DNA of 64,000 bases from Hyalella azteca (Eukaryota > Arthropoda > Malacostraca > Amphipoda > Hyalellidae). Below, one piece after another: positions 10,012 through 21,828 of this stretch. The stretch spans positions 1 to 64,000 of the forward strand of contig NW_025941278.1 of NCBI RefSeq assembly GCF_000764305.2. The letters are read 5' to 3'. The notes below the pieces were generated by a model. It was not told where the DNA came from. It saw only the letters and a list, made by a program, of their open reading frames with translations, and did not search any database. Each line of letters begins with the position of its first letter. Within the stretch, counting starts at the first letter, position 1. The translations under genes and the position numbers were made by a program.

Positions 10012-12740
10012 GCGCGCAGTTTCAATTACTACTACGATTGCAACAACCACATCAACAACTACCACGATTACTACTGCCAAATTTTTGTCCCAAATCCCAG
10101 CGAATTCCATTTTCAAATAACTCCTCCTATTCCAAATAAATATATGAAGTCACAATATATGATCTCTTGAAGTCAAAAAAAATGCCGGTCCAGAAAATGT
10201 TGAAAATACCGAAAATTAACTATATTTTTAATAGAATTTAACATTCATTCCTTCCCTCAACTACAGGTTGGCTCGCTGTTATAGGCCTGAGTCTTAGTAA
10301 ATTCTGCATTATCCAATTCCCCAACTAAATAATTCGAGGCCTTATATCAATTCTATAAAGTTTAAATTGATAGAAGAGGTTTTATTAAATCCAGTTCAAA
10401 TATACTTCAAGATAAAAACTCGCGATAAATACAAAATTACTGCCGTTGCCGATGTAGTTTGTTATTTTCAATTACGGTTTAGCATACTTTCTTCCCTCTC
10501 AGTTTATCGTTTAATTCAAAGCCAAATCTAATCTGAATTTTGTTGGTTGTTTATTCAAGATGCTTCCAGCTTAACAAAAATCGTTCTTGTGATTATAAAT
10601 ATAGAAATTTTATTATGTTCAATGAGTGAAAGAACTTCACATTGAAGAAGTGACAAAAAACTAAAACTAAAAAAGTGAAGAAAAACATCGCAGAACATGA
10701 TTCAGGTAAAACCTAAAAAAACTATAATTAGAATAAAAACTCAGTTAATATCTTTATCAGAATTTTGCGGTGCAATTCCTCAGTTTAGAAGACGTACGGC
10801 CGCTCTTATTAAATTATCTGAGACTGGAGCTTGCGGAGGCGGCAGTTGCTGGGCTCCTTAATTCAATAAAACAACACAAGACCTTGGAACGCAGGCCAGA
10901 AATAAATTAAATGACGAGGGTCATTGCATTCATCCGACGAAAAAAGGAATCTTAGGTATAGATCTGAGTCGTTGATGCTAGATTAAAAATCCAACGATAA
11001 TTTGCACTATGGAAGTGCACAACTTTCGTGGACTTTGTGGACTCTAACGTATTTCATGTTGATTATGCACCCTTTCATGTCTAACTTAACTCATTTGCAA
11101 ATAAATAATTGCTCTCGTTTAATTCGAGAGAAAAAACCAGTAAGCGACACAAGTTTCCAAGTGTACCCCCTGACGGCCATCAAACACTCAACGCCGCGAA
11201 AAAACCTTCAATGCATTTTTCAGTCAAAAATACCGGCCGCGGCGCCGGCAAATGAAAAGACATGAGCTTGAGAGGAAGTGATGTGGTGATGGTGTAGCTT
11301 CATTGCATCGCTGGTGAGTTGCCCACTTTATTTAGAGCCTGTCCTCTCCACTTACAACAGCGAGCGGCTTCAAAATGGAAAAATGCGAGGGTCATATTGT
11401 CTAAATCTTAACCCTTTCTGCTCGTAGTACTCATACGACCTTTTTCTGGGCCAAACGGGTTATGGATGACCCACACAAGGGTAAAAAGTGCATCGGTTAT
11501 TGGACAAATGCTTATTTATTTCTCTGAGCAACGCAGGCAGCAGCTCCACGCGATATGGACACTGAACCCAGGTGATCATCTGCAAGCGCCTCACGATGCT
11601 TATTCGCAGAAAAAAAGTTAAAAATTTACCGGAGCTCACGTCTATGCACTTTTACGCATAATGAAAAAAAAATTAATTAAGCGCATATATATCAGAGACT
11701 GCTCTCAGTTTCTGCAGTGAGAATCTTTTCCGGTTTGTAAAACAGACACGTAAGAATCAATTGTTTCAAACATTCAACGACATGCAACTTGAATTACTTA
11801 CCTCAATTAACATCAGTAACATTTACTGCCGTCTTTCAATAGAGTAGTCATTAAAGATAAAGAAATTAACACAAATGCTGGTGAAAACAAGAACATTATT
11901 AAACGCGCCTAAATGAATACTGTTTAATTTTTGTCAAGTATCTTTGATTACTCAATTAACAATATTATTCACGATTTTCATGTAAGTTGTCAGTAAATTA
12001 TCTCCACTAATTTTGTTTTTTTTTTTAATATGCCGTCTAATATCGATTACTGTCTCATATTTTCATTTCTGATAATATCTATAATTTATGTGATGAATTA
12101 TACTAAAATATTAATATCGTGCCACAATACGTATTCAACGCAAAATTGATTAATAAATGCACATCGCTCATTCTTAAATTATTGTTTGTCAAATCCAAAC
12201 TAAATGTTAGCAGGAGAGCGGCTTCATGTGTATTATCTTCTCGACAATTCATGAAGCGAACTGTTATTGGACTCCAGCGATATACAACTGTAGAAACAGC
12301 TCTGTAAACAGCTGCAATGCAAAGCATCACTGTATGATAGTTTTGAAAGTAGCATAAGATATTACTGATATTTACCTTCGTTCAGTACTGACAACAATAG
12401 TGTTTAGTACAGCTAGTCAGCAGTTACGTACAGTGTTCAGTCCACAGCGCGAAAGTGCGCTAGTTGACGGGAAAAATTCGGACATCAGATATTTACAGCT
12501 GCCAAGCCGCACGTTCTTTATAGTTGTCATTATGACCCCACGAAAAGTTATGGGGGCGTTATTGACGTTATAACAGAATTGGTACGCCGGTTGTTCGACG
12601 TGACACGCTGTGACGCGGTGCGGACAAGACTTCACTGCCGCGCAACCATTAATGCAAAGTACGAACGTAAACCGGATGAGTTTTGGCCGGGTTGGCCGAC
12701 CACCTGCTACACGCTCATGATTGTCTCCAATGCCATTAGA
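10012..12740. other. AT-rich noncoding stretch
   Basis: No gene recognised. GC-richer islands occur at about 10790-10860 and 11280-11400, each without an open frame or splice structure I can defend. Overlapping short frames near 12103-12330 on both strands look random. Confidence 0.6.
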
Positions 12741-12960
12741 TCACCGGCAAAAGGTCTTGAAATTATTAATTTTTCGTTACTCATAAAACTCATTAACATG
12801 GAATATGTTAATGAGTTTTACTCATTATCACTAGGTTTTGTTACTCATTAGCATTATCCATGTTACCGGCAAAAGTCCCTGAATTTAATAATTTTTCGTT
12901 ACTCATAAAACTCGTTACCATGGAACACGGAGCTCATTATCACTAGGTTCTGAACTACGG
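12741..12960. repeat. Two-copy direct repeat containing a hairpin
   Basis: ACCGGCAAAAGG...TTTTTCGTTACTCATAAAAC at about 12741 recurs at about 12864 with substitutions (ACCGGCAAAAGT). Between and inside the copies lies the hairpin at 12785-12819. The CATGGAA and TCATTATCACTAGGTT pieces recur too, so the unit is about 120 bases. Confidence 0.75.
12785..12819. repeat. 15-bp perfect inverted repeat, 5-base loop
   Basis: Left arm AAAACTCATTAACAT (12785-12799) and right arm ATGTTAATGAGTTTT (12805-12819) are exact reverse complements. The 5-base spacer is GGAAT. Confidence 0.9.
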
Positions 12961-13449
12961 TAAGTGTCTGTAATTAGCTACTCTAATCTGTTAATAACCT
13001 ATTGCCGTAACAATTATACCGGCTTACGCGATAGTTATTCATACGGTAATTGAGATCAGACTGAAGGGTTAGACACGCACTGCTACTCACGCATCATCGA
13101 TCAATTGTTTTAGCTGCGAGGAATTGAGGGCTAAGGGAGGAAAATAACTGCTTCATTTTGTGTACGATATTGGGTTAATAGTGATCAGAATTGGGGCTCA
13201 AAATACACATATATATTCTATTTTATACCATGTGTTATTAAATCATATGGCATTGGAGTAAAACCTAAAAAAGTTTTAAATTAATTTTTAAAACTTATTT
13301 GTTTAAATCAAATAAAAATGCATGTACATGTATAGACTGAAATACTAACACAAGGTATATATCTCTGTTAGTGTACCTATGAAAGAAATGAACCTACATA
13401 TCATATGCAGCTGCGCATTGTGTTATTGTACATCGCGGGTGCATATTTT
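12961..13449. other. AT-rich noncoding stretch
   Basis: Nothing recognisable between the duplicated hairpin unit and the pentanucleotide microsatellite. Confidence 0.6.
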
Positions 13450-13506
13450 TTATATTATATTATATTATATTATATTATATTATATTATATTATATTATAT
13501 TATATT
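13450..13506. repeat. (TATAT)n pentanucleotide microsatellite
   Basis: About eleven perfect TATAT units. A frame through it gives an Ile/Tyr/Leu run, which is not a protein. Confidence 0.95.
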
Positions 13507-13721
13507 GAAAATTCGTAAACGCGGTAATCACTCTGCGGTACAAATATGTTATGAATCAACAAAACGACAAGATGAAGATAGAAGAACACTAATTACCGTC
13601 TGCCTACAAAAATCCGATCATCATGCAAACTTGTATTTAAAAATCCACCACAACACGTTTCCGGGTTTGCATAATTAGAGCAGCAGCGTTGCGTTCTGTT
13701 CCTAACGCTGGAATGAAATAA

Positions 13722-14145
13722 TTCTAGTCAGGCCTATTCCTGCACTTGGTGTAAATACTTATCTATTCTTGATAGGCTTTTCCCCGCACTTTAGTGTAAA
13801 GTCCGAAATTCTTGGTAGACTTTGCACTTCGGTGTGATGTCTTTAGTTCTTGGTAGACTTTTTCCTGCACTTCGGTGTGAGTTCTTAACTATTCCTGATA
13901 AGCTTTTTCCCGCACTTTAGAGTAAAGTCCGTAATTCTTGGTAGTCTTTTTCGTGCACTATGGTGTAAAGTCTTTAATTCTTGGTAGACTTTTTCCTGCA
14001 CTTAGGTATGAAGTCTTTAATTTTTGGTAGACTTTTTCCTGCACTTCTATATCAAGTCTTTAATACATGGTAGACTTTTCCCCGCACTTCACCGTAAAGT
14101 CTGCGAGTCTTGGTAGCTTTTCTCCCCCACTTCAGAGTGAAGTCT
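13722..14145. repeat. About 43-bp degenerate minisatellite
   Basis: Around ten units with the landmarks CTGCACTTCGGTGTGAAGTC and TTAATTCTTGGTAGACTTTT. GCAC recurs roughly every 40-45 bases from 13742 to 14130. Units vary by indels and substitutions, which indicates an old array. Confidence 0.88.
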
Positions 14146-14624
14146 GAAGTTATGATGCGAGCGAATTATTTTCGTTTGTAGCTGCGCTGAGGGACAGGAA
14201 ATGAAACCGGATATAAAGCCAATGTAAAGCTTGCTCGAAGTTCCCCTTGAATAAACTCGAGGTTTTCTTCACTTGGAAGTCACAAGTTAGAGCTGCGATT
14301 TTTAACAAATAAAGCGAATAACCTAACACAGCTTATTTTATTCTGGAATTGAAACTGCGCCACATTGCGCGATCAAAATCCAGGAAAACCTTAAAATAAA
14401 ATAATTCACACATGAATAATTGCATTGAATATTACTGCATTGTAACGTATTTAAAAGTTAACTAGTGTCTGAAAATTGCCAGTTCTCCTTCCTAGTTGGA
14501 GAAAAATCCAATCATGAATAAATTGAGTTAATTAAAAAGTTTATTTGCCGTCTCGGAGTAATATTTATTTTTCAATATATGCACACAGATGTCAGTATAC
14601 CAGTTATAACGCATTATGTCGAAT
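14146..14624. other. AT-rich noncoding stretch
   Basis: No recognisable feature up to the 42-base palindrome. Confidence 0.6.
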
Positions 14625-14666
14625 AATGGCTTATAACTGGCTTATATAAGCCAGTTATAAGCCATT
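14625..14666. repeat. 42-bp perfect palindrome
   Basis: AATGGCTTATAACTGGCTTA at the left end is mirrored exactly to GCCATT at the right, centred between 14645 and 14646 with no spacer. A further CAGTTATAA occurs just upstream at 14601. It would form a cruciform or a loop-less hairpin. Confidence 0.93.
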
Positions 14667-16807
14667 GTATATATGGTAAAATCCATTAAATGCTTAAATT
14701 AGGCCCGCGCTCGTCAATAAATTGGTATACTTCGAATTTGGTTCAATTATTTTGCTGGACAAATAAGATTAATTCAATAATTAATTAATGTCACACTCAT
14801 GCGTTTTTAATTTATGGAATTAATGCATGGGAAATCAGAAAACCGATTAGTTGTATAACAAAATATCATATAATGTCTCCAACGTCAACTAACTCACAAA
14901 TAATTATAGCTTGTTAAATAAAGTCACATACTTCAGAACATGAGTAGAAGCATCGCCTGAGTGACCGCAGTAAAGATTATATATTAATAAACTATACACT
15001 GTCTCCGGCCATAACAAAGAAGGATCCTTGTGTGGTGTCGTCTCATTGATTATCGTCCGCGGCTTTGTCGGCTTGCATAGCGTAGTTGATATTGGCCTCA
15101 CACCCAACACTCGCGCTCGTTCATTCAATAAAGTTAAATAACTTTCATAAACCTTAACGTTCATTCGATTATGACAGCAAGTAATAAGATTATATACATG
15201 ACTTAAATATTCATACAAAAGAGCCAGCAAATTACGGCATACATTATTCAAGGATCAAGTGGCGATAAATTCAGAGATATCCTTGTTTATTGGAACTCGT
15301 ATCCATAATACCAGGATTTCATGAAGACAAGAAATTTTTCATTACGAAGAAGAATGATTAAGCATAGCATTTGCATCTATAAAATTGAAATTCATATTCT
15401 TTTCATTCAGTTTATTTTTTTTATAAAATTTGTCCTCGGATTTAACCCTTAGACAAATCAACGCAAGCAACCTCCCAAGAACGCTTGGTTTAATTGAAAA
15501 AGAAGAAAGTTTATTAAAATATAAAATGAATAAGTTTTATCGTGAACGATAAATTAATGAATTCCATACAGCAAGTTTTAACGTTTCTACATCCGGAGCA
15601 ATTCGTGGATTATGTTTCTTAGGTTTCTTGCATGAATTTTGACACTATTAAACAATTAGTTTTGCATAATTTTTTTTAAATGAACGTTCGAAACGTTTTT
15701 GGAACGTTTTTATACAGGAATTTCGACAATTCGTTTTGTATACAACATAACAGAAAAAAACGAGCAAAACAGGCAAATGTGTTGTTTCTGGCGATAAAGA
15801 TGGGACGATTGCGAAGTATTAATCATCACAAACTAGGCGGAAGGATTACCTTGCATCATGCGTATCAATAAACACATAGTGTAATAGCTGTGTTCTCTGA
15901 ACATCGAAGTTATTTACGGCAATCGTGCTGAGCTAGACGGCTGACCTCGAGTGCAATGACCGCAGTTAGCGACATGACAAGAATGTCCCGGGGACTAATT
16001 GTGCCATTTACGTCGGATAATTGAAGCCTTTATCACCTGCCTCGCAGAAGCGGAAGGTAGCCAGCTATTAACATGTCTCTTCGTTAGCACAGCCACCTCA
16101 AGATCACACTTTTCTTCTTCGAAATTGAGTTTTTCAACGTTGCACCTTCTTCGAAGTTGCGTTTATCAACGTTGCATCAACAGCTGCAGTAATTCTGTGA
16201 GCTACAAATTTATTTAAATTCTTTTACATTGTGTGAAATACTTTAAGCTACTTGCGTGAAGACCTGAGCTTGATTATCTAGGCGGAAGAACTCTACCTGG
16301 TTATAACAACTTCGTAAGGCTTCAGAGTAGCAAGGCAAGGCGGATTAAATTAGGAAGAAAAATCGTTTGTTGTAAGAAGCATAAAAAAGTTATTCAATCC
16401 TGTTGATTCTTTTGTTTCGTTCAGAAATTTCAAACTAAATTTTAGGTATTGTTTGATATTAGCCTGCCTTATCATACGAATCTTGACATCGAACAGAGCT
16501 AGAAGTCTAAATCACTGTTTTTAAAAATGAAAACAATAACAATTAGAAAAAATCTTTGAACAGTAGTTTTTATGTTATTTAGGTATCTATTATTTATTTT
16601 ATTTTATTTTATTTTTGTTGGTGAGAATGCACTCAGTTATAATATTTTGAGATCGTCAATTATAGTATTCACAGATTTCATGAGATATTATTCCAAAATA
16701 TTATTCGATATTTTAGTCGTAATTGGATATCACTTGCGCCTGCAATACACAAAAAATGTAGGCAAAAACATACGCAAATTTTACGTACATACGTAATAAG
16801 CACCTAC
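14667..16807. other. Noncoding stretch, possible minus-strand intron
   Basis: No domain recognised. The longest frame is a 115-codon minus-strand one at 14904-15251 with no motif or splice context. If the signal-peptide exon at 16808-16904 is real, this DNA would be its first intron. GC-richer patches lie at about 15010-15120 and 15930-16100, but I could not find a convincing acceptor with the required phase. Confidence 0.5.
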
Positions 16808-16904
16808 CTGCAGCAGCGTATGACGTCATCAGCGCCAGCAGACAAGCAGACACGACCAGCGTCGAGGCAGACTGTCGTCTGAGGCCCTGATTTGTTCCCG
16901 TCAT
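16808..16904 (-). CDS. Candidate first coding exon of a secreted protein (signal peptide)
   Basis: The minus strand starts with ATG at 16904, with A at -3, and encodes 32 codons before an in-frame CTGCAG|GTAGGTG, a consensus 5' splice donor (exon end 16808, intron from 16807). This gives a phase-1 junction. The peptide has polar/basic residues at the N terminus (MTGTNQGLRR), then a hydrophobic core of about residues 15-27 (TLVVSACLLALMT), then SYAAA, which fits a signal-peptidase site. The exon is much more GC-rich than its flanks. A phase-1 intron right after the signal peptide is common in secreted and neuropeptide precursor genes. Downstream exons should lie at lower coordinates but were not identified. 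The protein family is unknown. Read without splicing, the frame runs on to 16713, but those extra residues are probably intronic. Confidence 0.5.
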
Positions 16905-17814
16905 TCTTTCACAAATTTAAACGTAGTTGCCTTATTTAAATATTCAAATAAAAACTGTTACTTGACATGGCTCAATAAATACTTACAGCAGCCGCAAGAC
17001 AGGTAAAAAACGAAACACGGTAATTTTCGGTGTAATTTTTCGATCAAAAGTAGTTCAATGGAAAAATTGTTTTTCTATCTATTAAATGTAAATCCCACAT
17101 TCAATATTTAACTAAGAAGATAATATTAACGATTGTCTCAGCTATTTTTTTTATTTATTTCGTCTTATTATTATTTTTAAATGATTATCTCAAATATCTC
17201 ACTCCTACTGCTCGCTCACTCTCGTAGCTCACATCACAGTTTCGATAAATAGCGACAATGAACGAATGCCAAATTCCTCGTTAGTTTGACTTCAGATTGA
17301 CTGGTGCTTCATGATTGAATATTACTTATTGCGAGGTAAAAATTAAGTAACAGTATTTCATATACCGTAGCTTAGAATAAAGAACGTTTCTACGTAAATA
17401 TATAAGTAAGTCACCATCATTCTCATGAATACTTCATCATTACAAGTATAAAGCTTTTGTCGGATGATTACATAAATAATTTATTATCACCTCTATTATT
17501 ATTATTCCGATTCTGGATAGCGTAAATTTTTTACAGATATCTGGTACTCAAACACGCAATACTTTGCTCACTGTCTCAAATTATTACGTTTAAAAAAGGT
17601 AAATAATTTCAGCTTTACTTTCACCAAATTCTAAATTAATAATTCCCCGTGCACAAGATTTCCATTCAATAACATGCCCAAGTTTATGCTCGTCTAATCT
17701 CACGTACTCCGGTTCGGCAGGGCGCCGAGATTCTTACCGCCGATTGCGCCTTTTCTCCTGGAACCGAGAAAGCAATAACCTGAGAGCCTGGCAGCCAACG
17801 TTTGCCTTCCTCGA
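16905..17814. other. Noncoding, upstream of the minus-strand exon candidate
   Basis: AT-rich except for a GC-rich patch at 17705-17830. On the minus strand that patch contains a pyrimidine-rich CTTTCTCGGTTCCAG acceptor-like site, 20 bases, and a GTAAGAA donor-like site (exon end about 17738). It could be a 5' untranslated exon of the gene that starts at 16904, but the evidence is splice-motif resemblance only. Confidence 0.3.
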
Positions 17815-18330
17815 CTGGAAGCGGCCGTGTAGCTCTGAAACTCGACTGCAAGCAGCTCAGCGGCGCTGAAACTCGACTAAATGCGGCAATTTCAGAAAGA
17901 AACTTGACTGCAATTAGTTAGATAGTAATGAAACTGGTCTGCAGGTCTTTACGCGGCGTTGGAATACGACTGTGAGGGCCATTTAGGAAGGAAACTTGAC
18001 TGCAACTTGTCAGGTAAGCAATGAAACTCACCTGCAAGCGGCTGCTTTAAGATTAAACTCGACTGAAGGCGGCAATTTCAGAAAGAAACTCGACTGCAAC
18101 TTGTTAGTTAACAATGAAACTCGCCTGCAAGCGGCTGCACAAAGATGAAACTCAACTGAAGGTGGCAATTTCAGAACGAAAATTGGCTGAAAACTGATAC
18201 ATGTATGTAGCCGTGAAACTTGACGCTATGCGGAAACGTGTTAATTCTACTCGACTGCCACAACTAGTCAGCCATGAAACTTATTAGTCAACAACCACGT
18301 AGCAATGAAACTCCGCTGCAAGTGGCCACG
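17815..18330. repeat. Degenerate GAAACTCGACTGCAA minisatellite
   Basis: The motif GAAACTCGACTGCAAG or variants recurs every 25-60 bases. Longer shared blocks such as GCGGCAATTTCAGAAAGAAA near 17883 and 18070 (and a variant near 18165) show higher-order copying. Heavily diverged. Confidence 0.8.
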
Positions 18331-18497
18331 ATGAGAATGGCCACGTAGCAGTAAAGTTTTATTTAATAATTGAAATTTTTTGCCAGCTGCTCTTGTGGCA
18401 ATTAAATTAGCCATTGAGCTGTCACGTAGCAGTAAAACTTCACTATGTGGATATGAAACTCGAGTTCCGATGGTTAGGTAGCAAAAAACTTTACTGC

Positions 18498-18684
18498 GAA
18501 ATGAAGTGCAGCAGTAATTATGAAATGACGTGCAGCTGTAATTATGAAATGAAGTGCAGCAGTAATTATGAAATGAAGTGCAGCAGTAATTATGAAATGA
18601 AGTGCAGCAGTAATTATGAAATGAAGTGCAGCAGTAATTATGAAATGAAGTGCAGCTGTAATTATGAAATGAAGTGCAGCAGTA
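18498..18684. repeat. 24-bp minisatellite, eight copies
   Basis: GAAATGAAGTGCAGCAGTAA plus TTAT repeats at 18498, 18522, 18546, 18570, 18594, 18618, 18642 and 18666. Variants are restricted to CAGCAG versus CAGCTG and GAAGTG versus GACGTG. The open frame 18414-18701 is a product of this 24-base periodicity. Confidence 0.95.
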
Positions 18685-20360
18685 GAAAAATAATTGAATG
18701 AATTTAGGGATTTTAAAATATTAATTATGTCTTTCGAACTAAGTGAGAAATAAGTATTATTTTGGGTAAATTTTAGCAGCGACTACAACAAAACAACCCA
18801 ACGAATAAGACTCAATTAATTCCCTATATATATTTCGTGTCATTATGTTGGCATGAACCAAGCCTGCGTTAATGAAGACTAATGAAAGAAAGCAATCAGT
18901 GTAGCAATGACGGATATGATTATTCGGTGAAAGCAAAGCAAGTTCAACTGAAAAGTTCAAACGAATGATTCTCCGTTTCAAATTTTGATAGCTTCACAAT
19001 ATTGGACTGGCTTCTGTAGTTTGTTTTACTAAGAAGTGTGAGCTCAGATTTATCCAAAGTAGAATGAAAAGCAGTAATTTCTCACTGATGGCACAATTAA
19101 ACAAATTTTACTTTAGTTATTGCAACGACAAAAATTACATATTATTGATATTTTCAAAAAAATTATTGATATTTATTTTCTTCCATGGGTTCATCGCATA
19201 TTAATTTTTCGTGAAAACATTTTTCGTACATTTCGTAATAAATTTTTCATTCGAGCTTTCAACATCCTGACTCCATCTTACTGTCAAATACCATACCAAT
19301 TTTTTTCCAACTACCGGAGCGTTTCTATGTTTTTATTCCACTACTAGATTGCTGGAGCGTGCATTGCGTATTAATTTAGCGCGTGAATCAAAGTTTCATG
19401 CGTAGCAGGTTTTATCCCGCACTGTTTACTCGAGGGACTGAGTGCAATACCTTGTGATTTGTGCCTTCACAGGTGAAGCCCTAAATTTACTTCCGCATAA
19501 CTGAAGGCATTTAACAGGTCGCCTCAAACAATGATAGCTAGGAAGCCTTACAAGCAGCGCGCGCTCATCGAGGGAGCTCCACACACACGTGCTTCCTTGT
19601 CCACTGCCTGAGCAACACTGAGGAAGTCAACCTGGTCGAGGGGAAAATAGTAATTTTGCTCCGTAAAACACACGTGAATTTGGAAATTTTCCGTGCAAGT
19701 TTACAACGAATTGTATGCTTGTGTGCTAAAAACTACTCCGAATTTAAATCTGTTAAACTTCACAAGCAGCAATGGCACCTGCGATGCAAGAACGCGACCT
19801 AAATACTGAACTTCGTGCGTGCAGCTTTAAGACTCAAATTTGTGATTAGTGATGAAAATATTTTATAATTCGCATTTGATGCCTTGCAGTATTGCGTTAC
19901 TTAATCAGCTCCATTTTTTCAGCTGTCTTTCACTGGTTATTACTTGATTTAATAAATACAATAATTCCTTTCAGAATTCGACCAATTTTATTTTATAGTG
20001 TATTTTACGAGCTTGAACGTCGTGTTCAGCTTCAATACAGGAACCTAACGTTAATGCACCAGGGCAAAGAAGTGCATTATCAATCTATATGGAGACAACC
20101 CCGGCACCCGTCCTGATTATGTCTAAAATAATGGACTATGGCAAGTCTCGCTCCAGCCATGCAGTCAACCCGGCCCCACCTCGACGCTGAGATGTAAAGC
20201 AAACAAAGCTCTTGTGCTGAATTCTGAGAATTTCATCTCAATATTCATGGATATGAACATCATACAATAGTTGTGTGCTGTGCGCTGGTGATCCACAATA
20301 TAATGGTGATGTGGCAATAATGATTTACGAAGTGGACGGTGTTGACTGGGGTTATGAATA
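18685..20360. other. AT-rich noncoding stretch
   Basis: No gene recognised. A GC-richer patch at 19380-19640 has no supported open frame. The 74-codon frame at 19892-20116 is unrecognised. Confidence 0.6.
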
Positions 20361-20530
20361 TGGTGGTTGTTTGGAGAGGAATCGAAATTGATGACGTTAG
20401 GAGGGCAATTGAATTGTATGATGTTTGAATGGGAATTTAAAGGGATGACGCTAGGAATGGAATTGAATGGTATGATATTTGGAGGTAAATCAAAAGTGAT
20501 GACCTTAGGAGGGAAATTGTTTTGGGATTA
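20361..20530. repeat. Degenerate GA-rich minisatellite
   Basis: Three to four units of the form GATGACGTTAGGAGGGAATTGAATGGTATGATGTTTGGA, about 55-60 bases each, with many substitutions. Confidence 0.7.
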
Positions 20531-21671
20531 ATTGATTGACAGATCATAAAACGCTAATATAGGAATATAATATTTAATTTCAACTCTTCCCTTTTGGCAA
20601 ATTTGTGTAAAATACTCCTAATATTCGATTGAATAGCTACAAAATTCGTCAATTATTTATGTATCAATAATTTATGTGTTTACAGCCGTAAAATAATAGT
20701 TATCTGAGCGTTTTGAGTCAGTGTGTATCATAATCACTAAGCCTTGCTCCGCGCTGATTGACCGTAATATTCAGAATTCAAATGAAATTTTTTCTATGTA
20801 TGGCAGTAATTTCCATTGTTACATCTTTTTCTGCAATTGACCGCAATTTCAGCATTACTAACCCTTTTCTTTGCTGGTTGAGTTGCATGTTGATCTGAAT
20901 ATACGAAATGTTGCACTTGAGCGATAAAACGCTCCTACTTTTTTTCTGCAATCGACTCACATGACGTTATCAAAGTGATGCATCCAAAATGAAACATCAC
21001 AGCAGTTGTTCCGTGGTGAGTGGAAGTTATTGCCAAACGTGTCGCAATATCGTAAATCCGGCTGCCAATCAGCTTTCTCGTTGCAAATAATAACCCTACC
21101 AATCACCGACGTCAGAGCCGAAATCACGTTCTCAATCCACCTTCCCATCTAAGTAATGGAACGTCAGAATCCATCCAGCAAAGATCCTTCCTATTTCATG
21201 GCCGGCTTGCCAGTAGCTAATAAATAACTGACTGATAGACGCTGATAATCTCCCAATTGTTTTTTATTTACGACGTTGTTGAGAGACGAGTGCAGGTGGA
21301 CAGTTATAAAGCTCGCTGCCGAGCCTCCGCTCCAACGCTGTCCATTTGGCCAAGTTTGGCCGTCGAGTGGAACGATTTGTCGACTCGGCGGAACAAAAAT
21401 ATTGTGTGTCAGGTTCTTCCATTTGGGTTTTTGTCGCGTTTGACACAGTGTTTCACTGACCCTCAAACATTGCCAGCAGGAGTGTGGTTTTCAGTGTCCA
21501 CGAGGTGTTTCTTCGCCAGAGAAAACTTTACAATTTGGGAAAACTTGACTGACAGTTTGGAAAAACTTGACAGTTGTGAAAACTTTTCCCGTAAACTGGA
21601 ACTCGCGAAAATATTGTTACCTTTGAAGAAACCCGTGCACCACGACGAAAGAAAAAGGAAAGAAACTAAAG
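20531..21671. other. Noncoding stretch with a GC-rich patch
   Basis: The plus-strand frame 21257-21736 (159 codons) is the longest in the window outside tandem repeats, but it shows no motif. Overlapping frames are open on the minus strand, and its last codons run into an interspersed repeat. I do not call it a gene. Confidence 0.5.
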
Positions 21672-21828
21672 AATATAACTCAGTTCTCACTGCAGTGAGT
21701 GACAGAGAGCGCATTTTCTCCTCGACGAAAACGTGAAGTCACGGACGGACAGACAGACGGACGGACAGACGGACATGGCGAGCACAATAATGTATTTTTT
21801 CCATAAATGATAAAATGCGCTAAAAATT
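21672..21828 (+). repeat. Interspersed repeat, copy A (carries GACG/GACA microsatellite)
   Basis: This copy runs from AATATAACTCAGT through CACTGCAGTGAGTGACAGAG, AACGTGAAGTCACGGAC, a short GACG/GACA tract (21741-21774), ACATGGCGAGCA and TTTTTTCCATAAATGA to GCGCTAAAAAT. The same order occurs inverted at 49668-49888, and part of it at 63382-63430. At least three occurrences in 64 kb make it a dispersed repeat family. No coding capacity, terminal repeats or target duplication were identified. Confidence 0.8.

Noticed and set aside
14904..15251. 115-codon minus-strand gene
   Set aside because: Random-looking composition in AT-rich DNA, no splice or promoter support.
21257..21736. 159-codon protein, the longest frame outside tandem arrays
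   Set aside because: No motif, overlapping open frames on the minus strand, and its 3' part lies in an interspersed repeat.
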